Below, piece by piece: positions 26,213 through 35,567 of a stretch of DNA of 64,000 nt. The translations under genes and the position numbers were made by a program. Source of the DNA: Bacteroides sp. (GTDB lineage Bacteria; Bacteroidota; Bacteroidia; Bacteroidales; Bacteroidaceae). Where the stretch lies: assembly GCF_029057325.1 (NCBI RefSeq), contig NZ_JAICZW010000042.1:25397-89396 (forward strand), in the 5' to 3' direction. Positions within the stretch are counted from its first letter, which is position 1, and each line of letters opens with the position of its first letter. The notes under the pieces are model-generated. The model did not search any database, was not told where the DNA came from, and saw nothing but the letters and a program-made list of their open reading frames with translations.

Positions 26213-26321
26213 AACAATCAGATTTTATGAAGTTACGAACAGGCAGTAAAAAGATCCACTACCTGTTCATAATCTCCCCAATTAACTATAACATAAATAA
26301 TCAGTAATAATCTACTCGCTT

Positions 26322-28094
26322 TTACTTATAGATAGGTCCATAATTCTGGCAAGCTCTATAGTCGGCCCCTTCCTTATCCATACCGAATGCATTCCATGCT
26401 GCCGGACGGAAAATTTTATCTTCGTCCACATTGTGCATACATACGGGGATGCGAAGCATGGAAGCCAATGTAATCAAATCCTGACCGATGTGGCCATAGC
26501 TGATTGCTCCGTGGTTTGCGCCCCAGTTGTTCATTACCGAATATACATCCTTGAATGCCGGTTTATCGCACAAACGCGGTACGAACCATGTCGTAGGCCA
26601 TGTACGGTCAGTGCGTTCGTCAAGAAGCTTATGTATTTCGGGGTCTATTTCCACCGTCCAGCCTTCTGCAATCTGAAGCACGGGACCAAGGCCTTTCACC
26701 AGGTTCAAACGGCTCATCGTGACAGGCATACCACCTTTTGAGAGGAAGTTTGAAGAGAAACCGCCGCCACGGAAATAATCTCTGTTGGCAGGATACCATG
26801 TCGTAGCTTCCAGACATTTCTCCACTTCCGCATCTGTAATTTCCCAAGCCGGCTTCATGACAGGATTTCCTTCGGCATCAGTCTGCTGGCCTGTACCGTC
26901 AAGCGTAGTGGCACCTGAGTTGATAAGGTGTATGATACCGTTCTCTGCCAATCCGGTAAGTTCTTTTCCCGTTACACGCTTTACGGCTTCAGGGCTCCAG
27001 TATGTACGTACATCCGAGAAGATCTGCGCACGGTTTGTCAACAGATGTCCGAAGAGCATGGCCACCCCGTTGCAGGCGTCATTCTCTGTCGCTACCACAA
27101 ATGCCTCACGGATGCCGTTCCAGTCAAACGATGTATTAAGCAGCGCTTCCGAATAGTCACCGTTCGGATAGAAGTCTGTCCACTGACGCTGGCCTTGGAA
27201 TCCGGCCGCAATCGCATTATGTCCGAGCGCCTCTTCCTTGAATCCCATCTCCTTGAGTTTGGGATTACCGGTCATCAGGTCGCGCATGATGATTGTCATC
27301 TTAACGATAAATTCCCAATCGGCATCCTTTTCTTCACGCGTCTTTTTCTTTGCATCAGTATTGAAATCATGACCTTCGTTCTTCTTGCAATACTTCTCTG
27401 TCCATGCCATAGCCTTGGCATATTCTTCCTGGTCATAGATGCCTTCGGTCATACGGCGGATTATTTCTGTAAGGTCAACCGATTCATTGCGCATTCCAAG
27501 ATACTCTTGGAAGAAATCGGGATTTACGATAGACCCCGCAATGCCCATCGACACACTGCCCATAGAAAGATATGACTTGCCGCGCATGGTGGCCACAGCC
27601 TGTGCCGCACGTGCGAAACGGAGTATTTTCTCAGCCACATCAGCCGGAATTGTGTTGTCCTCAAGATCCTGCACATCACGTCCATAGATGCCAAAAGCAG
27701 GCAAGCCCTTCTGTGCGTGTCCGGCAAGCACAGCTGCCAGATAGACAGCTCCCGGTCTTTCGGTTCCGTTAAATCCCCAGACAGCCTTCGGATAATAAGG
27801 GTTCATATCCATCGTCTCAGCTCCATAGCACCAGCAAGAGGTAACCGTAATAGTAGCGCCTACCCCTTCACGTTCAAACTTTTCCGCACAAGCAGCACTT
27901 TCAGCCACACGCCCTATCGTAGAATCGGCAATCACACATTCAACCGGGCTTCCGTCTCCATTCTTCAAGTTAGAAGAAATGAGTTCAGCCACGGCTTTGG
28001 CAAGGTTCATAGTCTTTTCTTCAAGGCTCTCGCGGACACCACCCTGACGTCCGTCGATTGTGGGACGAATCCCGATTTTCGGATAATTTTTCAT
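26322..28094 (-). CDS. fucI: L-fucose isomerase
   Basis: 590 residues (E. coli 591). Converts L-fucose to L-fuculose in the cytosol using Mn2+. The sequence begins [21 protein letters not shown] and contains [53 protein letters not shown] and the metal-site region near [19 protein letters not shown], all typical of FucI. It is the first structural gene of the fucose operon, downstream of a promoter box and a likely FucR operator (28147-28196). Confidence 0.97.
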   Translation of the reverse strand: MKNYPKIGIRPTIDGRQGGVRESLEEKTMNLAKAVAELISSNLKNGDGSPVECVIADSTIGRVAESAACAEKFEREGVGATITVTSCWCYGAETMDMNPYYPKAVWGFNGTERPGAVYLAAVLAGHAQKGLPAFGIYGRDVQDLEDNTIPADVAEKILRFARAAQAVATMRGKSYLSMGSVSMGIAGSIVNPDFFQEYLGMRNESVDLTEIIRRMTEGIYDQEEYAKAMAWTEKYCKKNEGHDFNTDAKKKTREEKDADWEFIVKMTIIMRDLMTGNPKLKEMGFKEEALGHNAIAAGFQGQRQWTDFYPNGDYSEALLNTSFDWNGIREAFVVATENDACNGVAMLFGHLLTNRAQIFSDVRTYWSPEAVKRVTGKELTGLAENGIIHLINSGATTLDGTGQQTDAEGNPVMKPAWEITDAEVEKCLEATTWYPANRDYFRGGGFSSNFLSKGGMPVTMSRLNLVKGLGPVLQIAEGWTVEIDPEIHKLLDERTDRTWPTTWFVPRLCDKPAFKDVYSVMNNWGANHGAISYGHIGQDLITLASMLRIPVCMHNVDEDKIFRPAAWNAFGMDKEGADYRACQNYGPIYK

Positions 28095-28146
28095 TGTTTC
28101 GACAATTTATAGAATTGGTATTTGATATTTTTACTCACATATTCCG

Positions 28147-28173
28147 GCATAGGAAAGCTATGCTGAACTATGC
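28147..28173. promoter_or_regulatory. Candidate FucR operator
   Basis: Inverted repeat GCATAG-N5-CTATGC (28147-28163) with a further CTATGC half-site at 28168-28173. It lies between the -7 box and fucI, where a bound repressor would block transcription. FucR (GntR family) is encoded next door. Confidence 0.6.
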
Positions 28174-28188
28174 AGACTTCTCTGTAAA

Positions 28189-28196
28189 CAAAAGTA
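28189..28196 (-). promoter_or_regulatory. -7 promoter box of the fucose operon
   Basis: On the minus strand TACTTTTG, an exact TAnnTTTG match, 95 bp upstream of fucI. No clear -33 element is seen, which would suit a regulated promoter. Confidence 0.55.
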
Positions 28197-28221
28197 TAAC
28201 AACATCCGGATAAGGCTGAAA

Positions 28222-29208
28222 TCATACCGAACTTCGCAAATGCACCTCCGTGTGGAGATAAGTCTGAACGGCTTCGCCCGTAAGTATAAATTTTGCAGCC
28301 AGCCTCCCCATTTCATCCCAATTTACACTCAAAGCAGTGATTCCGTCGTCTATCACCTCGTATGCGGGCGTATCATTGTATGCAATAATACCAAAATCGC
28401 GTCCGCACTTCATGCCTTTTTCCCTACTTCGTTTTATGATGTTCACAACATCCGTCTGCCGTATAACGATATAAGCCACCTCTTTCTCCACATCTGTAAT
28501 GTCCTCAAGCTCTGAAATTTCAGAAATGAAATCATTATCACGACAATACTGCCTGAAACTATCTGCCGACACGCGGGGATGCTTGGAATCGACCGGCAGC
28601 TGGAATATAATCTTACGATATTTCTTCAGCCTCCCGGTCAGTTGCACAAGGACATTATAAAATTCATCATCAAAATTCTGGCATATATAAGAATAATTCT
28701 CTTTCTCAAACCTTCCGAAGTCGAGCAACAACAGACGCGAAGGGTTGATCTTATGGAACAAAGGAGAGAATCTCGCATTATCAAAGTTCATCACCACATA
28801 ATAATTATAGCGGCCTATGGCTTCGTGCAATATCGTATTGAAAATATGCTCATTGTATTGATGAAACCACAAATCCACTTTATACGACGTGGATAGTCTG
28901 CGTACGAAACTGTTATACAATGTATTCTTAAAAGGCGAATACTCGTCAAGCAGCAGAAATATCTTTTCCTGACGGTTTTTCACATAATACCCCTTGCCTG
29001 GAGTAGAATCAATAAGCTTCCGCTCGCGCAAATCGGAAAACGCCTTAAAGACAGTATCGCGCGACACGTTATAAGCCTTACTGAGAGAATTGATAGAAGG
29101 CAGACCGGTATCTGTCTTGTACTTCCCCATCATGATATCCTGTTCGATGATATCCGACAGCTGTTTTACTTTTGTGGACTGCTGTCCGAAGTTCACTTTA
29201 TCTCTCAT
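28222..29208 (-). CDS. fucR: GntR-family fucose operon repressor
   Basis: 328 residues. The N-terminal winged helix (about 10-80) contains LPSINSLSKAYNVSRDTVFKAFSDLRERKLI and ends PGKGYYV. The remainder is a LacI/periplasmic-binding-type sensor domain (about 85-328; SADSFRQYCRDND, DFGIIAYNDTPAYEVI, LAAKFILTGEAV). In B. thetaiotaomicron, FucR represses the fuc genes and is released by L-fucose. Here it lies directly upstream of fucI on the same strand with a 127-bp gap that holds the promoter and operator candidates. Confidence 0.92.
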   Translation of the reverse strand: MRDKVNFGQQSTKVKQLSDIIEQDIMMGKYKTDTGLPSINSLSKAYNVSRDTVFKAFSDLRERKLIDSTPGKGYYVKNRQEKIFLLLDEYSPFKNTLYNSFVRRLSTSYKVDLWFHQYNEHIFNTILHEAIGRYNYYVVMNFDNARFSPLFHKINPSRLLLLDFGRFEKENYSYICQNFDDEFYNVLVQLTGRLKKYRKIIFQLPVDSKHPRVSADSFRQYCRDNDFISEISELEDITDVEKEVAYIVIRQTDVVNIIKRSREKGMKCGRDFGIIAYNDTPAYEVIDDGITALSVNWDEMGRLAAKFILTGEAVQTYLHTEVHLRSSV

Positions 29209-29401
29209 TACTCAGGCTGTTATCTGTGCTGAACTGTTCTGATGCAAAGGAATGAAATTTGTGTCTCACAGCAAAAGAATATTATATGTTTAAAAACATC
29301 CGGAGGCGTTTTTTATCCAAACGGCAAAGTCTTGTCCCAACCTGTTGATGGAACTAAATCGACCAGAAAACAACTTCTGCAATTTTCCCTATATTCCCCG
29401 G

Positions 29402-29493
29402 TTTGACAGACACTTGCGTCTGTCGTCTCAAACACTTGTGTCTGTCAGCTTGAACACAAGTGTTTGTCACGTTGAACACAAGTGTCTGTCAGC
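29402..29493. repeat. Array of four imperfect palindromic repeats (~23 bp)
   Basis: Four units follow each other, all variants of TTGAACACAAGTGTCTGTC or its complement (two in each orientation). Each is partly self-complementary (ACACAAGTGT, ACACTTGTGT). The array lies upstream of fucR. The remaining gap 29209-30124 contains the hairpin element below and the AAA-ATPase promoter. Confidence 0.85.
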
Positions 29494-29639
29494 CCATTTT
29501 TCAGCCACTGATAATCAGTATATTATAAAACTTTGAGCAGCAAGCCTGCGAATTAACTCCGCTGATGCGGCAGCCACAACTTTTGCATCACGCTTTTTGC
29601 ATTTAAAAGAGTTAGAAAAGTTTAAACCGATACTTCTGC

Positions 29640-29985
29640 AACCACATATATGCACAAGAGCATCGGCTTTTAGTTCCTCTAAAAGGAAATGGAAATCACA
29701 AATATTTACACAAAAAATCTCCCTCCCACAAATTCCATTATCCTCTGTTCCTCCTGCCCGCATCTTATCAGGTCCTTTTCTGCTCCGTACTTTCTTCGGT
29801 GTTTCTTCGGACGTTCTTCGGACATTCTTCGGTCCTAGGGAGTGGAGTTTGTCCGAAGAACGTCCGAAGCCGAATAGGTCCTGGTAGGGGTGGGATAAGA
29901 TGCAGACAGGGAGAACAAAAAGGAAAAGGGGAAAGGGTGTTTTTTTCACCGGAACACGAAGAGCGCTGGAAGGCTACGAATTTTT
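29640..29985 (-). repeat. Dispersed hairpin element, copy 2 (inverted relative to copy 1)
   Basis: The core 29758-29890 is nearly identical to the complement of 15628-15761. The 18-bp inverted repeat arms are at 29806-29823 and 29851-29868. The flanks are diverged but alignable by eye. A minus-strand frame of 144 codons crosses the element and shares a stretch beginning LFGFGRSSDKLHSLGPKNVR with the corresponding frame of copy 1. Confidence 0.8.
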
Positions 29986-30062
29986 CTTTACATTCAAAAA
30001 GAAAGAGAAGAAACAGGGAGGTGTGTACGAATTTACTCTTTGCTCTGATTTATCGGTTTTTA

Positions 30063-30094
30063 TTGCGTAATATGCCGATGTTTGCGTATCTTTG
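30063..30094 (+). promoter_or_regulatory. Promoter of the AAA-ATPase/sigma chimera
   Basis: TTG (30063-30065), 21 bp, then TATCTTTG (30087-30094), an exact -7 match, 31 bp before the ATG. Confidence 0.55.
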
Positions 30095-30124
30095 TACATC
30101 GTATTAGTCCAAAATGCCAAAGTT

Positions 30125-30622
30125 ATGATGAATACACCGGTCGATATGCTTCGTAAGCTCCCGATAGGGATACAGAGTTTCGAGAAACTTCGTTCCGAAG
30201 GATTCATGTATGTGGATAAAACCGCATTCGTATTTCGGCTGGTACAGGCGGGTGTCCCTTGTTTCCTCAGCCGTCCCCGTCGGTTCGGAAAAAGCCTTTT
30301 GCTTTCCACTTTGGAGGCTTATTTCAAAGGGAAAAAAGAATTGTTCAAAGGGCTTGCCATCGAGCAGTTGGAACAGGAATGGTTGGAATATCCCGTGTTG
30401 CATCTTGATTTGAATGCAGAAAAATACGACAGCAACGAACGGCTGGAAAAGATGCTTGAACGGCAACTGGAAGGATGGGAAGCGACCTATGGCGTAGATA
30501 AAGGCAACATGACCTATTCCGGACGCTTTTCTGCCGTCATACAGCGTGCTTGCGAACAGACCGGACGTCGCGTGGTCGTGCTTGTGGACGAATATGACAA
30601 ACCCATGCTGCAAACATTCGCC
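30125..30622 (+). pseudogene. AAA-ATPase-like (PF09820) N-terminal fragment
   Basis: About 166 residues of a family normally near 500. The start MNTPVDMLRKLPIGIQSFEK, then GFMYVDKTAFVFRL, FLSRPRRFGKSLLLSTLEAYF (P-loop, about 49-60) and VVVLVDEYDKPMLQTF (Walker B) are diagnostic of these Bacteroides ATPases, which also carry a C-terminal nuclease-like domain. The frame continues without a stop straight into an ECF sigma factor sequence at about 30623, so a deletion or recombination has removed the rest. A good promoter remains. Confidence 0.85.
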
Positions 30623-31210
30623 AGAATAAACGAACAAACCGTAGAGGATATAAATGCGGGAAAAGAAAGTGCCTTTGCCGCATTATACGACAGCTACTAT
30701 AGCTACCTGTGCGTGTTTGCCACCACCTAATTATATTCAATGCGGACGAGGCTAAGGAGATTGTCAATGACGTGTTCATCAATGTATGGAACAGCAGAGG
30801 AAGGCTCAACTTTCCCATTCATAATTACCTGCTGCGGAGTGTACAGAACCGCTGCCTGAACCACATCCGCACGCTGCACACGCGCGAACGGGTGCTTGAT
30901 GAATATCGGGAAGAATTGCTGGCCTTTCAGGAAGAGCTCTGCGCGAATGACGATGACCCGCTGCAATTATTGGAGATTGAAGAGCTGAAAGAACGGGGCG
31001 GCACGGTAATAAGATTCACTGCCTGCCAAGTGCAATCTGGTCTTCAGAAAATATCTGTACGAAGGCATGTCTCCGCAAGAGATTGCAGACGAGCAAGCCA
31101 TGTCTGTCAATACGGTGCGGGTCCACATCAAGAATGCGATGGACCGCATCAAGCTCCGGTTAGGTCCTATGGCGGGGATGTTGCTGCTGTTCGTTTATGG
31201 CAAGCTATGA
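30623..31210 (+). pseudogene. ECF sigma-70 factor, frameshifted remnant
   Basis: Translation in three frames recovers a nearly complete ECF sigma factor. NEQTVEDINAGKESAFAALYDSYYSYLCVFATT is fused to the ATPase fragment and stops at 30730. After a frameshift comes IIFNADEAKEIVNDVFINVW, then SVQNRCLNHIRTLHTRERV (region 2). After a second frameshift near 31000 comes KYLYEGMSPQEIADEQAMSVNTVRVHIKNAM (region 4 helix-turn-helix) and the stop at 31208. No anti-sigma or SusC gene follows. Confidence 0.88.
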
Positions 31211-31221
31211 AGGAAACACAA

Positions 31222-31262
31222 AAAGCCTGCCGTCACATATCAGGACACGGCAGGCTTTCTAT
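31222..31262. terminator. Bidirectional terminator
   Basis: 12-bp stem (31222-31233 and 31247-31258, AAAGCCTGCCGT type) followed by CTATTTTATT; serves the convergent sigma remnant and aminopeptidase gene. Confidence 0.8.
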
Positions 31263-31298
31263 TTTATTCTATAAATATATCGGAAAAAAGAAACGGAC

Positions 31299-32672
31299 TT
31301 ATCTCAACGCCTCCACCTCTTCCGGTGTCAACGGAATCTTCTTGCCCAAACGACGGGCACCGGTTTCGGTAATCAGATAGTCTTCTTCATTGCGGATGCC
31401 ACCAAAATCACGATACTCTTCCAACTTATCATAGTTGATGAAGTCGGCGAACTTCTTTTCACCCTTCCAAAGATCCATCAGTTCGGGGATGAAATAGATA
31501 CCCGGCTCTACGGTAATCACAAAGCCCGGCTCCAAAGGAACGGCAAGGCGCTGGCTCTTGCGACCGAACTGCGTACTCTTAGGCTGACCGTTGTAACCGA
31601 CCCATACTTCACCTAAGTTCTCCATGTCGTGCACATCCAGCCCCATCATGTGTCCCAATCCACATTGGAAGAACATGGCGTGCGCACCTTCGCGCACCGC
31701 ATCTTCGGTATTTCCCTTCATCAAGCCGAGGTCTTTCAGTCCATCGACCATCACGCGTGCCGCGAGGTCATAGACCTCCATGTAAGGCACTCCGGGACGA
31801 AGCGCATTGACCGCCGCTATATGCATGGCATTTGAAAGTTCGTAAATGACGCGCTGGCGCGGAGTGAACGTCTTATCGACAGGCATTGTGGACGACATGT
31901 CACCGCAATATCCCGAAGGGAGTTCGGCACCGGCATCAATCAGGAACATGTCGCCCGACTTCACCTTATTGCCGTGATAGTGGTTGTGCAGCGTCTGACC
32001 GTTCACCGTAGCAATCGTAGCGAACGAGAGTTCGCAGTTGTTCATCTCGGCGACGCGGTTCATCTCGGCCACCACTTCATACTCATACATTCCCGGACGA
32101 AGCACCTTCATGGCGGTGATGTGCATATCGGAAGTCACGTTGCAGGCCTTCTCTATTTCCACAAGTTCTTCTTCGGTCTTATAGTTACGCTGTGCCACTA
32201 CCGCACGGATAAACGGTACGGAACCTTCCTGATGTGCGGGAGGAACACCCAGCCAATCCATCAGCTTCAATTTGTGTTCGGCACGGTAAGGAGGAAGATA
32301 GTGTATGTTCTGTCCTTTTTGCACAGCCCGGTGCAGGTAATTGACGATATCGGCGTATGGACGAGTCTCGGAAATACCCACCATCGTCGCTTTCTCGTGA
32401 AGCGTAGGCTGGGTTCCCATCCAGACAATGTGGTCAATAGAGAGTTCATCGCCGAAAATAATCTCTTTATCCTCATCTATGTCTATAATGGCTGCCAATC
32501 CGGCAAACGACAATCCGAAAAAATAGAGGAAAGTGGAATCCTGGCGGTAACGGAAGGTATTATCCGCATAATTCAACCCTTGTTCATCGTTACCCAAAAA
32601 CAATAACACTCCGGAGCCAATCGTTTTTTTCAGCAGGGCTCTGCGCTGCACATACGTTTCTTTTGCAAACAT
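31299..32672 (-). CDS. Xaa-Pro aminopeptidase (aminopeptidase P, M24B)
   Basis: 457 residues. An N-terminal AMP_N domain (TIGSGVLLFLGND, YRQDSTFLYFFG) precedes the pita-bread catalytic domain. The two-metal ligands lie in DAGAELPSGYCGDMSST, GLGHMMGLDVHD, TVEPGIYF and FGGIRNEEDYLIT. It removes N-terminal residues preceding proline from peptides in the cytosol. No operon partner is evident; the gene is divergent from rpoN. Confidence 0.94.
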   Translation of the reverse strand: MFAKETYVQRRALLKKTIGSGVLLFLGNDEQGLNYADNTFRYRQDSTFLYFFGLSFAGLAAIIDIDEDKEIIFGDELSIDHIVWMGTQPTLHEKATMVGISETRPYADIVNYLHRAVQKGQNIHYLPPYRAEHKLKLMDWLGVPPAHQEGSVPFIRAVVAQRNYKTEEELVEIEKACNVTSDMHITAMKVLRPGMYEYEVVAEMNRVAEMNNCELSFATIATVNGQTLHNHYHGNKVKSGDMFLIDAGAELPSGYCGDMSSTMPVDKTFTPRQRVIYELSNAMHIAAVNALRPGVPYMEVYDLAARVMVDGLKDLGLMKGNTEDAVREGAHAMFFQCGLGHMMGLDVHDMENLGEVWVGYNGQPKSTQFGRKSQRLAVPLEPGFVITVEPGIYFIPELMDLWKGEKKFADFINYDKLEEYRDFGGIRNEEDYLITETGARRLGKKIPLTPEEVEALR

Positions 32673-32784
32673 AGTATTCTATTTTAGTTGTTTTTAGGGC
32701 AAAGATAAACATAAATACAGAACCTACCCGCCCCTTTCTTGTTAAATATCGTATGAGAAGGTTTCGCATTCTCGAACAATTCAC

Positions 32785-32792
32785 TATTTTTG
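32785..32792 (+). promoter_or_regulatory. -7 promoter box of rpoN
   Basis: TATTTTTG, an exact TAnnTTTG match 25 bp before the start codon, with TTTC (32762-32765) 19 bp upstream as a weak -33. Confidence 0.55.
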
Positions 32793-32817
32793 CACTAAAT
32801 TCAGAATCAAACAAAGT

Positions 32818-34305
32818 ATGGCACAAGGTTCCCGACAGGTACAGACACAAGCGCAGCAACAGGTACAAACGCTGTCGCCGCAACAGATTTTGGTGGTTAG
32901 GCTGCTGGAACTCCCTGCTGTAGAGCTGGAAGACCGCATACGCGGCGAACTTCTGGAAAATCCGGCACTGGAAGAAGGGCGGGAAGAGACTCCGGAAGAC
33001 GAGTACTCCAACGATAACGGCACGGAAACCGAACAGGAAGAAAACGGCGATACCGATTACGATTCACTGAGCGACTATCTGAACGAAGACGATATTCCCG
33101 ACTATAAGCTGCAAGAGAACAACCGAAGCAAGGGAGAGCAAGCGGAAGAAATACCTTTCTCCGACACCACCTCTTTCTACGAAACCCTGAAAGAGCAGCT
33201 GGGCGAACGCAACCTCACCGAGCACCAACGCGAACTGGCGGAATATCTGATCGGCTCGTTGGACGACGACGGCCTGCTGCGCAAATCGCTGGAAAGCATC
33301 TGTGACGAACTGGCCATCTATGCCGGCATAGACACTTCCATGCAAGAACTGGAAGAGATGCTGAAAATCATCCAGGATTTCGACCCTGCCGGACTGGGTG
33401 CCCGCAACCTGCAGGAGTGCCTGCTCATCCAGATACGCCGTAAGATAGAGCAACAACCGTGCCCGGATTCACTGCTCCGCATCGAAGAATCCATCATTTC
33501 CGAATGTTACGAGGAGTTTACCCGCAAACATTGGGACAAGATACAACAGAAATTCGACCTGAAAGAAGAAGTTTTCGACCGGGCAATCAAGGAAATCTGC
33601 AAACTGAATCCCCGCCCGGGGGCCTCTTTGGGAGAAACCATCGGCAAAAACATGCAGCAGATAGTTCCCGACTTTCTGGTGGATACCTACGATGACGGCA
33701 CCATCAGCGTGACGCTGAACAACCGCAACGTGCCGGAACTGCGCATGAGCCGCGACTTCACCGAAATGGTGGAGGAACACACCAAAAACAAGGCGAACCA
33801 GTCCAAAGAATCGAAAGAAGCCATGCTGTTCCTGAAGCAGAAAATGGATGCCGCACAAGGTTTCATCGATGCTGTAAAACAACGGCAACAAACGTTGATG
33901 ACCACCATGCAAGCCATTATCGACCTGCAACGCCCCTTCTTCCTCGAAGGAGACGAATCGCTGTTGCGCCCCATGATACTGAAGGATGTGGCAGAGCGTA
34001 CCGGGCTGGACATCTCCACCATCTCGCGCGTGAGCAACAGCAAGTACGTACAGACCAACTTCGGCATCTATTCGCTGAAATTCTTCTTCAACGACGGCTA
34101 TATCACCGAAGACGGCGAAGAAATGTCCGTACGCGAAATACGCAAGATTCTAAAAGAGTGCATCGACAGCGAGGACAAAAAGAGACCTTATACGGATGAT
34201 GAGCTTACCGAAAAGCTGAAAGAAAAAGGCTATCCGATAGCTCGCCGGACGGTGGCCAAATACCGTCAGCAGATGGGCATACCGGTAGCAAGATTAAGAA
34301 GATAA
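32818..34305 (+). CDS. rpoN: RNA polymerase sigma-54 factor
   Basis: 495 residues. Region I (1-50) is glutamine- and leucine-rich (QVQTLSPQQILVVRLLELPAVELEDRI). An acidic region II follows, then the core-binding domain (LTEHQRELAEYLIGSLDDDGLL, FDPAGLGARNLQECLLIQI), the helix-turn-helix and the C-terminal RpoN box ARRTVAKYR (475-483), which reads the -24 element. It directs polymerase to -24/-12 promoters and needs an enhancer-binding ATPase; none is encoded in this window. Confidence 0.97.
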   Translation: MAQGSRQVQTQAQQQVQTLSPQQILVVRLLELPAVELEDRIRGELLENPALEEGREETPEDEYSNDNGTETEQEENGDTDYDSLSDYLNEDDIPDYKLQENNRSKGEQAEEIPFSDTTSFYETLKEQLGERNLTEHQRELAEYLIGSLDDDGLLRKSLESICDELAIYAGIDTSMQELEEMLKIIQDFDPAGLGARNLQECLLIQIRRKIEQQPCPDSLLRIEESIISECYEEFTRKHWDKIQQKFDLKEEVFDRAIKEICKLNPRPGASLGETIGKNMQQIVPDFLVDTYDDGTISVTLNNRNVPELRMSRDFTEMVEEHTKNKANQSKESKEAMLFLKQKMDAAQGFIDAVKQRQQTLMTTMQAIIDLQRPFFLEGDESLLRPMILKDVAERTGLDISTISRVSNSKYVQTNFGIYSLKFFFNDGYITEDGEEMSVREIRKILKECIDSEDKKRPYTDDELTEKLKEKGYPIARRTVAKYRQQMGIPVARLRR

Positions 34306-34346
34306 GAGCAGTAGTAATTGTACAATTCATAAGTGGAATTAGATTC

Positions 34347-35009
34347 ATGGAAGAATATATCATAACAGACAGGACCTTGGTAAAAACCTCAAAAGTCATT
34401 TCGGCCATCTTCACGCCGTTTTCCATTCCTTTTGTGGCTTTCCTGATTCTGTTTGCCTTTTCATACCTGCGCATCATGCCGCTGCAATACAAGCTGATTG
34501 TGCTGGGCGTAGTCTTTTGCTTCACTATTCTGATGCCTACGCTGACTATTTTCATCTTTCAGAAAATCAACGGTTTCAGTCCGAAAGACATGACCGACCG
34601 GAAAAAGAGGTATATCCCCTTCTTTCTGACCATCGTTTCCTATATATTCTGCCTGCTGATGATGCAACGGCTGAATATCCCTTGGTATATGACGGGAATC
34701 ATCCTCGCCGCACTGGTAATGATGGTTATCTGCGTCCTCCTCAACTCGGTATGGAAGCTCAGCGAACACATGGCAGGAGCAGGAGCGGTAGTAGGCGGGC
34801 TGGTGGCTTTCAGTGCGCTGTTCGGCTACAACCCCATTTGGTGGCTCTGCCTCTTCATATTGGCGGCAGGAACATTGGGCACTGCCCGCATCATCCTGCA
34901 ACATCATACCTTGAGCGAAGTGATGGGAGGATTTGCCGTGGGACTACTTTGCACCTTATTGGTGCTCCACCCGTTAAGCAACATCCTCTTCCGCATCTTT
35001 CTTTTTTAG
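34347..35009 (+). CDS. PAP2-like membrane phosphatase family protein
   Basis: 220 residues with six or so membrane helices. The region KLSEHMAGAGAVVGGL followed by ARIILQHHTLSEVMGGFAVG matches the last two PAP2 motifs in layout (S..HM, then R..L..H....V..G), although the first motif (KxxxxxxRP) is not clear. The family hydrolyses lipid phosphates such as undecaprenyl diphosphate. Activity here is uncertain because of the incomplete motif 1. It starts 41 bp after rpoN, so cotranscription is possible. Confidence 0.75.
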   Translation: MEEYIITDRTLVKTSKVISAIFTPFSIPFVAFLILFAFSYLRIMPLQYKLIVLGVVFCFTILMPTLTIFIFQKINGFSPKDMTDRKKRYIPFFLTIVSYIFCLLMMQRLNIPWYMTGIILAALVMMVICVLLNSVWKLSEHMAGAGAVVGGLVAFSALFGYNPIWWLCLFILAAGTLGTARIILQHHTLSEVMGGFAVGLLCTLLVLHPLSNILFRIFLF

Positions 35010-35073
35010 AACTATAAATCGACAATCGTGAATTTTCAATTAAATAAGTATTAACCCTTAAAAACTAACAATC

Positions 35074-35454
35074 ATGAATTTTCCAACAAATGTAAAGTAC
35101 ACGCAAGAACATGAATGGATTCGCCAAGAAGGCGACATCGCTTATGTAGGTATCACCGACTACGCACAGGAGCAACTGGGCGACATCGTATTTGTCGATA
35201 TCCCGACAGAAGGCGAGACATTGGCTGCCGGCGACACGTTCGGTACCATCGAAGTAGTGAAAACCATCTCAGACCTTTTCTTGCCCGTAGGCGGAGAAGT
35301 GCTGGAACAGAACGAAGCGTTGGCCGACCAACCGGAGCTGGTAAACACAGACCCGTATGGCGAAGGCTGGCTTATCAAAATCAAGCCTGCTGCCGATGCC
35401 GACTTCGACAGTCTGCTGGATGCGGAAGCATACAAAGCACTGGTGAATGAATAA
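35074..35454 (+). CDS. gcvH: Glycine cleavage system H protein
   Basis: 126 residues. The lipoyl carrier of the glycine cleavage complex, shuttling the aminomethyl group between P and T proteins. The sequence YTQEHEWIRQEGDIAYVGITDYAQEQLGDIVFVD and the lipoylation segment EVVKTISDLFLP with Lys63 are diagnostic. It is the first gene of a gcvH-purE-ispG run; the P and T proteins are not in the window. Confidence 0.97.
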   Translation: MNFPTNVKYTQEHEWIRQEGDIAYVGITDYAQEQLGDIVFVDIPTEGETLAAGDTFGTIEVVKTISDLFLPVGGEVLEQNEALADQPELVNTDPYGEGWLIKIKPAADADFDSLLDAEAYKALVNE

Positions 35455-35460
35455 CCAAAC

Positions 35461-35560
35461 AATTGATAATTGATAGTTGGCAGTTGCAATTGACAGATAT
35501 TATTTTATCAGTCAATTATCAACTGCTAATTGTCAATTGTCAGTTATCAATTATCAATTT
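35461..35560. repeat. A/T-rich short repeats between gcvH and purE
   Basis: About 100 bp of TCAATTATCAATT/TCAATTGTCAGTT-type units in both orientations. They can pair with each other. The same family is seen at 11999-12029 and 19596-19632. Confidence 0.85.
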
Positions 35561-35567
35561 AAAAGAT

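Noticed and set aside
30125-30730. A functional AAA-ATPase gene
   Set aside because: It is far shorter than its family and ends in sigma factor sequence with a frameshift.
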